DNA of 52,815 nt from CAYNGH01 sp964396845 (GTDB lineage Bacteria > Vulcanimicrobiota > JAJTBE01 > CAYNGH01). The translations under genes and the position numbers were made by a program. The stretch covers positions 1 through 52,815 of the forward strand of contig CAYNGH010000005.1 of the NCBI GenBank assembly GCA_964396845.1, given 5' to 3'. The notes beneath the pieces were generated by a model, which saw only the letters and a list, made by a program, of their open reading frames with translations, was not told the origin of the DNA and searched no databases. Within the stretch, counting starts at the first letter, position 1. Every line of letters begins with the position of its first letter. Positions 8,887 to 18,700 of the stretch are shown here, in pieces.

Positions 8887-10137
8887 ATGCATATGAACAG
8901 GCTTTTTAAAAACAAGCGATTTCTTTTCTTCTGGCTGGGCCAGACCATATCAGGCATCGGCAACTGGATTAACTTTGTGGGGCTGAACCTGTATGTCCTG
9001 GAAATTTTCGGTGGCGGGGGCATTTTAGGGATGTTCCTGATGGCCCGGATGCTCCCATCGGTATTATTCGGCAGTTTCGGGGGATACCTGGCAGATCGGG
9101 CAAACCGCCGGAATGTCATGATCGCATGCGACCTGTTGCGGGCTGTTATTGTACTGGGATTTCTCATTACCCGCAATATCTACATCTTTTTCCTCCTGGG
9201 AATGCTCCTCTCAGCCCTGGACAAGGTGTTCATATCTGCCAGGGGATCTTTTCTCCCGGAAATAGTCGAACCCGATGATCTTTTAGAAGCAAACGGCATA
9301 AAGGGAATGACCACATCGGTCATCACCATCATCGGCCCTGCGGTGGGTGCAGTTTTAGTCAGCGTCTTCACATACCGGCTGATTTTCATCATCGACTCCC
9401 TGACCTTTGTTGCATCGGTGCTGTGCCTTCTCCTCATCCCCATAAGCCGGCAGACCACAGAAAAGAGGCCCCCATCCCGGGGGATTTTCCGGGAGTTTGT
9501 GGATGAATACCGCACAACCTTTATATTCCTCGGGGGACATCGGCCTCTGTTGTTCCTGATGATGCTCCGTTTCATCGATGCAGTGGGAAGCGGTGCATAC
9601 AACATCGCCCTGCCGATTTTTTCCCGCACTTTCACCAGCCTTGATCTTCCATGGGTATCCCTGGCCCTCAAGGGAGGTTCTGCATATGGATGGCTGGTGG
9701 GGATATGGGCTTTGGGGCAGTTTGCCGGGTCATATGCTGCCCGATGGGTGAGCAGAAGGTTCAGCATAACCCGGGAGAACCTGTTCAGCATCTCTATAAC
9801 CCTTATGGCCGTCGGAATGGGACTGACTTTTCAATCCTGGGGGATTTTGTGGTCCCTGGGGTTCATTTTCTTAGGCGGTGTGGGGGACGGCATATCCACG
9901 GTGGTTTTCGTGACCATGCTTATGAAGGATTCTCCCGACAAGGTCCGGGGAAAGGTATTCGGCACCATAATGTCCCTGATATTCACCGCGGTGGCAACGG
10001 GAATGCTGGCCGGCGGTTGGCTGGCGGATTATTATCCCCTGTCCAAGATAACCATGGGAGCATCCCTGGCCATTATCATCGGGGTAATCCTGGGCAGATT
10101 CTACTTTTTCTACCGGCATAAATCCCCGGCAGGTTAA
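8887..10137 (+). CDS. MFS transporter, EntS/MFS_3-type exporter
   Basis: The protein has 416 residues and about twelve hydrophobic segments, in two halves joined by a hydrophilic loop near 190-215. N-terminal features (FLFFWLGQTISGIGNW) and GGYLADRANRRNVMIACDLLR, the loop 2-3 signature, fit the MFS_3 branch that includes the enterobactin exporter EntS and many small-molecule and peptide exporters. The same loop motif recurs in the second half (MKDSPDKVRGKVFG). The first ATG (8887) has only a weak AGGA; the second, six bases on, is an equal choice. It is 56 nt upstream of the radical SAM gene on the same strand, so export of a radical SAM-modified product is a reasonable inference. Confidence 0.85.
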   Translation: MHMNRLFKNKRFLFFWLGQTISGIGNWINFVGLNLYVLEIFGGGGILGMFLMARMLPSVLFGSFGGYLADRANRRNVMIACDLLRAVIVLGFLITRNIYIFFLLGMLLSALDKVFISARGSFLPEIVEPDDLLEANGIKGMTTSVITIIGPAVGAVLVSVFTYRLIFIIDSLTFVASVLCLLLIPISRQTTEKRPPSRGIFREFVDEYRTTFIFLGGHRPLLFLMMLRFIDAVGSGAYNIALPIFSRTFTSLDLPWVSLALKGGSAYGWLVGIWALGQFAGSYAARWVSRRFSITRENLFSISITLMAVGMGLTFQSWGILWSLGFIFLGGVGDGISTVVFVTMLMKDSPDKVRGKVFGTIMSLIFTAVATGMLAGGWLADYYPLSKITMGASLAIIIGVILGRFYFFYRHKSPAG

Positions 10138-10193
10138 TGACATATGACTTGTAGAATATGGTAAACTGATATTGTTCCAAAAAGGAGTCAGAA

Positions 10194-11234
10194 ATGGAGA
10201 AATTTCCTTACAATCCAAAAGTGGCAGGCTGGGAGCTTACCCTGGCCTGCAACATGAACTGCATTCACTGCGGTTCTTCTGCAGGCAAACCCCGGCCCGA
10301 CGAACTCTCCCGGGAAGAAGGGCTGGATCTCATAGATCAGCTGATTGATTTGGGATTAAAAGTCATGACCCTGTCGGGAGGCGAACCCCTGTTGAATCCC
10401 CATCTCGAAGACTACGCCCGGCGTCTTTCCGCTGGAGGCGTTGACACATACATGATTTCCAACGGCCTCCTTCTGGAAAGAAACGCCAGGATGCTGAAGG
10501 ATGCAGGAGTCCGGCGGGTGGGAATAAGCCTTGACGGTATGGAGAAAACTCACAACTTCATCAGGAATCATCCCAATTCCTTCGCCATAGCCATGGAGGG
10601 AATCGAAGCAGCCCACAGGGCAGGAGTAATACCCGGCGCTGTCACCCACATATCCAGGGCCAATATCGAAGAGATGGAAGACATGTATCAGCTGTTTAAA
10701 AAAATTCGTCTTAATTTCTGGCAGATCCAGATAACATTCAACATGGGCAGAATGAAAGACCACAGCGACTTTGCCCTTGACCCGGCGGAGCTTCCCCGGA
10801 TTGCCAGGTTTGTTCACCAAAAACAGCAATTAAATAACGGCCCGAATGTTGTACCTGGAGATAACTTAGGTTACTATGGAAAACTGCCCATCAGGGAGAA
10901 AGCATGGAAGGGCTGTTTTGCCGGCAGGCATCTGGTGGGGATTGACGCTGACGGCGCTGTAAAAGGATGCCTTTCCCTGCCCAGGGAATTCATTGAAGGA
11001 AATATCCGGGAAGAACCCCTGAGGGTCATATGGGAAGATGTGAACCGGTTCAAGTATAACCGCTACTTCGAAACCGGAGATCTCGCCGGCAACTGCCGGG
11101 ACTGCCCCAGGGGAGATCCCTGCCGGGCCGGGTGCGTGGTGACTGCGTATTCCGCCACAGGGAACCGATTTGACAACCCGTACTGCCTTTACCGGGTTGA
11201 AAAAATGGACTGCGCCGGAGGAGGATGTTCTTGA
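10194..11234 (+). CDS. Radical SAM/SPASM protein, probable peptide maturase
   Basis: The protein has 346 residues. The N-terminal radical SAM cluster motif is C19-x3-C23-x2-C26 in LACNMNCIHC, followed by the SGGEPL SAM-binding stretch. The C-terminal third is a SPASM domain: CFAG, GCLSLP, CRDCPRGDPCRAGC and a final NPYC supply cysteines for auxiliary Fe-S clusters. The family includes PqqE, MftC and AlbA, which crosslink or decarboxylate ribosomal peptides. At 346 residues it lacks an N-terminal peptide-binding RRE domain and is shorter than SCIFF maturases. AAGGAG lies 7 nt before the ATG. It overlaps the M16 peptidase gene, and an MFS exporter lies just upstream. No precursor is adjacent; the 26-residue peptide at 7352 is the nearest candidate. 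Confidence 0.88.
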   Translation: MEKFPYNPKVAGWELTLACNMNCIHCGSSAGKPRPDELSREEGLDLIDQLIDLGLKVMTLSGGEPLLNPHLEDYARRLSAGGVDTYMISNGLLLERNARMLKDAGVRRVGISLDGMEKTHNFIRNHPNSFAIAMEGIEAAHRAGVIPGAVTHISRANIEEMEDMYQLFKKIRLNFWQIQITFNMGRMKDHSDFALDPAELPRIARFVHQKQQLNNGPNVVPGDNLGYYGKLPIREKAWKGCFAGRHLVGIDADGAVKGCLSLPREFIEGNIREEPLRVIWEDVNRFKYNRYFETGDLAGNCRDCPRGDPCRAGCVVTAYSATGNRFDNPYCLYRVEKMDCAGGGCS

Positions 11235-12556
11235 TCATCAATGCTCTGAAAAAAGCCTCCCTCAGGTATCATTCCCGCCTTTCAAGCATCAAGGGAGTCC
11301 CCTGCGCCCTGCTGGAGCTGAAAAACGCTCCCACCAGCTCCATGCTTCTATGCTTCCGGGACGGGGTGGCATACGAAGATGAAGATGAATGGGGAATCTC
11401 ACATTTCATCGAGCATATACTTTTCCGGGGCAACAAGGCATACCCTTCCCTCTACCAGATCAGTCACCGGGCCGAAAGCCTGGGAGGACGTATCTCGGCC
11501 TTTTCAACCCGGGACGGGGTATATTTCTGGATGAAGGCTCCGCCGGGGATGGAAAAAGAGATGACAGACCTGCTGGGAAATCTCCTGACCACCCCGGAGC
11601 TGAGGGATGAGTTCATCGAGAAAGAAAGACAGATAATTATCCAGGAACGGCAACGGGAGATAAACAACCCGTCGCTGTTCACCTCGCTTCTATTGGAAGA
11701 AACCCTCCTCTCACCCCGGCCCATCTGCCGGCATCCCATCGGCAGTACACAGGTGATTGACGCTCTGGATTCAGCAAGCCTCAAAAACCGCCTTGACAAA
11801 GTTTATCACCGGGATAATCTCATGGTATGCGTAGCTGGCTCAATTTCCGAAGACATCACAAAACATATTGAAGAACTTATCGGGAAGTTTCCCGGGGGCA
11901 GTCCACCCCGGCAGGCAGAATTCGAAGTGTTGCCCGATTACTCGTCCCACCGGTATTTTCTCCGGGAGTCCCCTCACAAAAGCCAGGTTTTCCTTTCCCT
12001 GGGCTGGCCCATCACCCTTGATGATGACCGAGAAATATATCCCCTGCGGGTCCTCAATTCACTTCTGGGCGCGGGATATACCAGCTCTTTCAACCGTGTC
12101 CTGCGGGAAGAAAAAAACCTGACATACCTTTGCACCACAGGGCTGAACCTTTATGGAAACCATGGCGTTTACAAGGTGAACATGGCCCTTGCTGATTCAA
12201 ATCTAAAGCCTGCCCTTGAACTTGTCCACGAGATAATCGAAGACACAGGGGAAGGTAAAATCACTGGTGAACAAATGGATCTGGCCCGGATAAAGCACGC
12301 CTCTCACCTGATCTTCAAGATGGAAGACAGCCTGGAGGCATCCCGGATTCTCTCCCAGCGCCTGATGCGGGAAGGAAACCTGTTTTGCCTTCAAGATTAT
12401 ATTAAAACCATCACAGAGGTAACCGCAGAGGATGTGTCGGGAATCTGCCGGAAGAAACTTCCCCATGATAAATGCCGGGTAGTCATCCAGACCGGTTCCT
12501 CCAAGATCCAGAATCACGAATCCATGGGGATTGCTCTGCCGGTCCGAACCATATAA
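11231..12556 (+). CDS. M16 family zinc peptidase (PqqF/AlbF-like context)
   Basis: This is a single M16B unit of about 441 residues. The inverted zinc motif HFIEH has both His and the Glu base, and the second metal Glu is in ERQIIIQER about 75 residues later. The C-terminal half keeps the substrate-binding Arg/Tyr pattern in NRVLREEKNLTYL, so both halves of an active protomer are present. TTG at 11231 overlaps the radical SAM stop (TTGA) with AGGAGG 6 nt upstream; the ATG at 11225 abuts that site and is less likely. Radical SAM plus M16 pairs (PqqE/PqqF, AlbA/AlbE-F) mature ribosomal peptides, so I infer leader removal or processing. Its 3' end overlaps convergent addA by 43 nt. General processing peptidase is the alternative. 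Confidence 0.87.
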   Translation: MIINALKKASLRYHSRLSSIKGVPCALLELKNAPTSSMLLCFRDGVAYEDEDEWGISHFIEHILFRGNKAYPSLYQISHRAESLGGRISAFSTRDGVYFWMKAPPGMEKEMTDLLGNLLTTPELRDEFIEKERQIIIQERQREINNPSLFTSLLLEETLLSPRPICRHPIGSTQVIDALDSASLKNRLDKVYHRDNLMVCVAGSISEDITKHIEELIGKFPGGSPPRQAEFEVLPDYSSHRYFLRESPHKSQVFLSLGWPITLDDDREIYPLRVLNSLLGAGYTSSFNRVLREEKNLTYLCTTGLNLYGNHGVYKVNMALADSNLKPALELVHEIIEDTGEGKITGEQMDLARIKHASHLIFKMEDSLEASRILSQRLMREGNLFCLQDYIKTITEVTAEDVSGICRKKLPHDKCRVVIQTGSSKIQNHESMGIALPVRTI

Positions 12557-15500
12557 AACAAAACTTCCTTTACCGGACAAGAGGTCATTTCTTCCACAGC
12601 TTTTTTATATGTATATGCCTGGGCTGCATATTTATTCTTTAATATCTCCTGATGGGCGGTATCGGCTATATCGGTTTTGTAGTCAACAATGACATACTCA
12701 TCTCCCTCCCGAATCAGAAGATCGATTACTCCCCTGACTGTCATATCTCCCCTATTCAGGATGAAGGGGTATTCCCGGTAATATTCACCGGCAGAAAGAG
12801 CACGGCTGACGAGGCCAGATTTTAATGTCCTCTCCACCATGATGCGGACATCCTGAGTATTCTCCTCTACTCCTTCAGCAGTCACCGCCATATCCAGAAT
12901 ATTTTTCCATCCTTCATTTCCCGTGAGATCAATATGTTCCATGACCCGGTGAAAAGCCCGGCCTGTACGTTTCTGAACCTTGCGATAAGCGGAATCCGCA
13001 GTCGAGCTATCTTCTTCATCGGAGGTATAGCTGGAAATTTTCATATGACGGCTTCCCTTATCATTGGCGGATTTTTTCTCATTTTCAAGTTTCTCCAACA
13101 TTTCTTTTGTCAGAATACCTGCCGGAGGCTCATCCTGACTGGGAATCGTCGGGGGGACATCCAGGGGAATGCAAGGGGACACTTCCCCGGCAGAAACTTC
13201 AGCAATATGAAACAATTCCCGGTCAGAACTGTTTTCATCTGTAATGGCTGGTCCCAGAAGCTCCTGGTAATGGGCAAATTTGGGATTGGCCCGGCGATCC
13301 TTCGATAGGCCGTATTTAAAATATGCTGGAATAATCAGAGTGTTCTTTGCCCGGGTTGCCGCCACATAGAGAATCCTGATGTTTTCAGCCTCGGCTTTCT
13401 TTTTTTCCAATTCATCCTGTTCACTGTGCTTTCGGGTATCAAAACCATGCATGGAGGCTTCCAGTATCCCGGTTTTTGTGTCGATGAGAAGGTTCTCTTT
13501 TTTGGGTTTATCAGTTGCACAAAGGGCCGCCAGTATCACCACGGGAAATTCCAGCCCCTTGGCCTTGTGAATAGTCAGAAGGCTCACCGATTCCCGGGAT
13601 GCTTCCTCCGCCGGAGCATCGGGTTCTGCCCGCTCATCGGCAATGGCATCCTGAATATAACCGATAAACCGCCGGAGGCTCCCACCGGGACGGTTTTCGA
13701 ACTCCCGGGCCATGGCCAGCAGTTTCATTATATTTGCTCTGGCCCGGCCATGTTTTTGAAGCAGGCTGTAAAAATTAAGCAGGCCTGTTTCTGTTAGCAT
13801 CTTTTCCATCAGGCCCCCAAGATTCATCCGATTTCTTTCCCTGTGAAGGAGGCGCAGGGTTTCATATGCCTCTTTGCCAGGATGATTTCCCTCAAAGGGA
13901 GCTAAATAACACAAGGGGACTTCCTCAAGTTTCATCTCCAGCAGTTCCTGATCTGACAGGTTGAACATGGGGCCTTTCAAAACCGCAACAAGGCTCAACT
14001 GATCCCGGGGGTTGTCGATGGCCTTGAGGCAATTCAAAATGTCCCGGATCTCCTGGCGGAAATAAAACAGCTTTCCCCCATAAAGCCGGGATGGGATCTC
14101 CTCCCGGAGCAGAGCTTCTTCATAAAGGGGGATATAGCGGTATTTGGGAAACAGAATGGCAATATCCGACGGTTTGAGGGATCTTCCCAAAGATGAAGGA
14201 TGATATGATGTGTCCACAAGCATCCGACGGATCTGCCAGGCTATGGCTTCTGCTTCTTGAGCACATGTTCCCAGGGTGTCACGGTTCTCCTCCGGCAGGG
14301 TTTCCTCCACAAGGAGAATCAGCGGATAGTCCCCCTGAATCATGCCCCAGGGACTCAGAGGTATGTAATCAGGCTGATAATCACCATCAACAGGAGGGGT
14401 GATTGTCCGGGAAAAGGACTGATTAACCCATTGAATAATTTTTTCGTGACATCGGAAATTTACAGTAATAGCCAGAAAACCATCATCCCCCAGGATTTCC
14501 TTTACTTTCTGATATATTTCAATGTCTGCCCTGCGGAAGCGGTATATGGACTGCTTCGGGTCCCCCACGAAAAACAGCTTTCCCTTCATGGTGCGAACCT
14601 TTTCCCAGGATGATTCAAACTCGTCAAGTTCTTCTGCCAGGTAAAACACCAATCTGACCTGCAGGGGGTCCGTGTCCTGAAACTCATCCACCAGAATCCG
14701 GGAAAATTCAGCCTTGTAGCGTTCCCGGACAGCCCGGTTCTTCTCCAGCAAATCCACTGCCCGAATCAGCAGGTCATCATTGCTCAAAACCGCCAGCCGG
14801 CGTTTTTCCCTTTCCACCTCATCCATGAAGCCTGTCATCCGGGAAACTATACCGTCAAACAGTATCCGTCCAAAGGAATGACGGGCGGATTCTATTTCGT
14901 CTGCCAGCTGTTGAACCATCTCTTTCTTCTGTTCTTTAAATCCACCCCAGTTTTTCTCAACACCGGCTTTCATCCCTGTGACATTCCAGCGGACAATCAG
15001 TCCGGGGCAGGCCTCCGGCGGGGCCAGAAGAATCCGGTTCAGGTAAGCCCGGTATTTGCGGATATAATCCCATCCCTTATCGTCGGGATCACTGCAGTGT
15101 TGATTTGCCAGCTCTTCAAGGGCTTCCACCTGCTTTTCAAGACAATCCAGAACTGCACTGCCATCAAGGGGAGATTCCTTCGTCGGATTCTGCTTCACCA
15201 AATTTCGATTCTCATACAGCAGGTCAAAGAGTTCCCTGTAATCGCTGTTGGCGAGGCCCGATACATATCCCAACCGGATGGGACTGTCGTTATCTTTTAA
15301 CTGTTCCTTGATCCAGGTTTCCCACAGGGGATCGATTATCTCTTTTTCCTCAATATCGTCGATAACAGTAAAAGCCGGGTCAATCCCTGCTTCGAAGGGT
15401 GCGCCGGAGAGAATCTGCCGGGCAAAGGAATGGATGGTGCTGATGCGGTTGTTTTCAAATTCTGCCAGGGCAATTCCGGCATTGTTGACTTCCATGGTCA

Positions 15501-15768
15501 GTTTTTGGTTTTCTTCAACAAACTTTTCCAGCTCCTCTCCCAGCCGGGATACCATCTCCAGAGTCGCCTTCTCAGTGAAGGTGATGGCTGCGATTCTTTC
15601 GATGGGGACCCCCTGCCGGCAGATAAGCTCCATCATTCGCGCCACAAGGGTTGTAGTTTTGCCGGTGCCGGCCCCTGCTTCCAGAATAAGATTCTGATCA
15701 AGGCGACTCCTGGCATCCTGTCGGGCCTCAGCATCCTGAAGTATTATCGGCAAGCTCTTTTCTGTCAC
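12514..15768 (-). CDS. addA: AddA-type helicase-nuclease subunit
   Basis: The protein has 1084 residues of the UvrD/Rep superfamily 1A type. Motif I is GAGTGKT (32-38); DEFQDTDPLQ is motif II, GDPKQSIYRFRRAD motif III, VNFRCHEKI motif IV, LLTIHKAKGLEFPVV motif V and LYVAATRAKNTL motif VI. The C-terminus carries a RecB-type nuclease domain (GRAFHRVMEHI, then GVIDLLIREGDEYVIVDYKTD). With AddB it would unwind and resect double-strand breaks to load RecA. ATG overlaps the addB stop by 4 nt (ATGA), indicating coupled translation. The 3' end overlaps the convergent M16 gene by 43 nt. Confidence 0.9.
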   Translation of the reverse strand: MTEKSLPIILQDAEARQDARSRLDQNLILEAGAGTGKTTTLVARMMELICRQGVPIERIAAITFTEKATLEMVSRLGEELEKFVEENQKLTMEVNNAGIALAEFENNRISTIHSFARQILSGAPFEAGIDPAFTVIDDIEEKEIIDPLWETWIKEQLKDNDSPIRLGYVSGLANSDYRELFDLLYENRNLVKQNPTKESPLDGSAVLDCLEKQVEALEELANQHCSDPDDKGWDYIRKYRAYLNRILLAPPEACPGLIVRWNVTGMKAGVEKNWGGFKEQKKEMVQQLADEIESARHSFGRILFDGIVSRMTGFMDEVEREKRRLAVLSNDDLLIRAVDLLEKNRAVRERYKAEFSRILVDEFQDTDPLQVRLVFYLAEELDEFESSWEKVRTMKGKLFFVGDPKQSIYRFRRADIEIYQKVKEILGDDGFLAITVNFRCHEKIIQWVNQSFSRTITPPVDGDYQPDYIPLSPWGMIQGDYPLILLVEETLPEENRDTLGTCAQEAEAIAWQIRRMLVDTSYHPSSLGRSLKPSDIAILFPKYRYIPLYEEALLREEIPSRLYGGKLFYFRQEIRDILNCLKAIDNPRDQLSLVAVLKGPMFNLSDQELLEMKLEEVPLCYLAPFEGNHPGKEAYETLRLLHRERNRMNLGGLMEKMLTETGLLNFYSLLQKHGRARANIMKLLAMAREFENRPGGSLRRFIGYIQDAIADERAEPDAPAEEASRESVSLLTIHKAKGLEFPVVILAALCATDKPKKENLLIDTKTGILEASMHGFDTRKHSEQDELEKKKAEAENIRILYVAATRAKNTLIIPAYFKYGLSKDRRANPKFAHYQELLGPAITDENSSDRELFHIAEVSAGEVSPCIPLDVPPTIPSQDEPPAGILTKEMLEKLENEKKSANDKGSRHMKISSYTSDEEDSSTADSAYRKVQKRTGRAFHRVMEHIDLTGNEGWKNILDMAVTAEGVEENTQDVRIMVERTLKSGLVSRALSAGEYYREYPFILNRGDMTVRGVIDLLIREGDEYVIVDYKTDIADTAHQEILKNKYAAQAYTYKKAVEEMTSCPVKEVLFYMVRTGRAIPMDS

Positions 15769-18700
15769 TGAATCTCCTTGAGTTCTTCAAAGTCCTGCAG
15801 CCTGCTGTTGCCAACTTTCAACTGGTATATGCCGGCAATATCTCTGGGACAGATGGGACGGTAATCACAATATATGCAGTTTTCCCCGTCAAAGGATCCC
15901 TCCCGGCCCAGTCTTCTCTTGCCGGGATATGGGGGGAAAAACCCTTCCCCGGCTCCATTAACTACAGACACAAGAAGAGAGGTCAGATCATTCTTACGTT
16001 CCTCAACCAGGTAGCCTTCAAAACCGATTTTTTTAAAACCTCCCCTGGGTGTGGCAAAGTAATAAAGCGCCCGAGCCTGATGGAGGCTTTCCATCCCGTC
16101 GAGAAGCCCGTTGAGAGATAACAGGTAAAGGGGAAGCTGAAGCTGAGTACCCCCGGCAAAACTGTCAGAACGGTATTTGTCATACCTGCCGGTCTTGTAA
16201 TCGATAATCTCCCAGCTGTCTTCAAGGGGGCTTGCATCCACCCGGTCGATCCTGCCCCGCAGTTTGATGAATGTATCCCGGCCCAGTTTTATCTCGGCAG
16301 CTGGCAGGGGACCTCCGCCAACAGGATCCCTCATCCCAAAGGATAGTTCAAAGTCCCTGGGAAGAAGCTCCCTTTGCCGGGATTCTTCCAGTATGAATTG
16401 TTCCAGCCCGCGACTGATCTCAACGGTTTTTTCAAACCAGGAAGACTCATCCCCCACAATCCCGGCCTTCTCCACCTGCTCAAATTCATCCCTGGCGATT
16501 CTGCAGATCTCTACGAGGTACTCCTCTGTCTTGTGGGGTTGGAGGGGAAGAAGTCCCCTCTGTTTTAAGTGCCGGTAAAATCGGTAATAAATTGCATGAT
16601 AAAGTTTTCCCCGATCCAGGGGAGAGATCCTTCGAATCTCCTCAGGAGCGGAAATGGGAGAAATTTCCATGATCCGTTGGAGGAAAAACCGGTATGGACA
16701 GGCATGATACTCTTCAAAACCGCTGGCGGAGGCAGGATTAAATATCCCCCGGACTATCCTCTGAAGCCCCGACAGGGTATCACTGCCGGTTACCAGTCCG
16801 TCACTGCTGGTGAGGCTGGAATATACCCTCCGACGACGGAATTCATCCAGAGCCCGGCAGAAACCCGGATCCAGTGATGCCACATCGGCAAGAATCCCTC
16901 GGCTGATGACATCATCGGATTGTTGTCGAAGAGTATGAAGATACAATTCTGGAGGATTCAAAAAAAACAGTTCCCGGCCCTGTTCACAGGGAACCTTGTC
17001 GCCATCGGCATAAACAAATCCCGGCACCTGGCAGAGATTCCCATGATAAACACTTTTTCCTGTAAGAATGGAGCCAATTTTCAGCAGATACCTGGATGGC
17101 ATCCCTTCTCCTCCCGGCATGAAACCTTCCCTGGGATATGAGAAATGAATCCCCCGCCGGGCAGTGCCCAGAAGAAGGGCTGTCAGATAATCTTCCTGCT
17201 CCTGAAGTTGCCTCCGTAGAAGAAGGGTTCCACCCCAGTGATAAACACCATTGAAAATTTCCCTCTCCCGGTCGGACATAAGAGGATTGTCCCGGTGAGG
17301 TGCCGGATACTGCCCAGAAAGCATCCCCGCCACTATGAGATGATCCCCGGTCATTCCCACGGGAACCACATTGATGTGAACATTTACACATCCAGCCATA
17401 TAACTGCCACAGGACACAGGAACCCTGGATACTAATTCCCGGAGAAAACCGGAAAAGGTGTCATAATCCACCGGGGACTCCAGGCAATCCAGGCGGGCCA
17501 GGCTCTCCACCACTGCCACCAGGGATTCCAGGTGACTGTCATCGTCAATCAACTGGCGGATGATTGACGCAAAAGTATCGGAAAAGTACTTCCATTTGCC
17601 CTTTCTGTGGATGTTTGACATGATTGCCGACAGATTCTCCACAACTTCAAGAAGATTTTTTAAATCCTCCACGGTTTCCCGGTGGGATCCCTGCCTCAGG
17701 GAATCCGGTGTGGAATCCGGGGTTTTTTCATAATGTCTTATCAGGGAATTCAGGCAGTTCCTCCAGCTGTAGAGCCCCTTTCTGACTCCGGCCTCCCGGG
17801 AGAGCTGATCCCACCGGGCAGGGGCCGGAATCCTGTCCGGAGGCATAAGACTGTTATATTTTATTGTGCCATCGCATAAAAACTCCATCACTTCAAATCG
17901 GGGAAGATCCAGTGCCACAAGATTAAGAAGCAGAGCCAGGGTCGCTCCGGCGGGAGTTGTGGAAAGAGGTCTGCCCTGGTGCAGGCAGTATGGGATATTC
18001 AAAAAGTCAAAGGTATCGGTGAGAAGATTCTGATACACTTCCCGGTCCCGAAGAACCACCGTTATCTCATGGTAAGGAGTCCCCCGGGAGGCCAGCTGGA
18101 AAACCCTCCGGGCACACTCCAAGGTTTCGGTACGGGTATCGGGGCAGGATGTTATGGTCAGGGAACCGTCACCGGCACAATTACATCCTTGAGAAGAATC
18201 GCCAAGGAAACTATCCCTGACATGCTCAAGAGCTGTCTTTGCCGGGGAGGGATCTTTTCTTTCCTCCCTGGTTTCATAACCGATCCTTCGGAAAAATTCC
18301 ATCACATGATCACTGGCAGGGCTACCATGAATATATGGAAAAAACACAGCACCCGAGGCATATTTTGACAATTCCTGAATCAGCTTCTGCTGGGTCTGAT
18401 CCAGATTGAAAAATCCGTAAAATAACAGATCCGATGCCCTGGAAGCCCTGAAAAAATTACCTGCAGACTCAGCCCCCCCTTTGATAATGTCCACCGCATC
18501 GTAAAAATTTTGCCCGAAGCAATCCGGGTATGCGTCTAACATACTAAAAACCGTGGTCATGCGATCCCGGTCAAAGGCAGGGCCGGCTTCCCTTTCCATG
18601 AGCCGGGACAGGTCTTCGATATCCTGAAACCCTTCGAAACCTCCCTGTCGGAAATCTTTCAAAAGGGACATAAACACCTGCAACAGTCCCCGGCTGTCCA

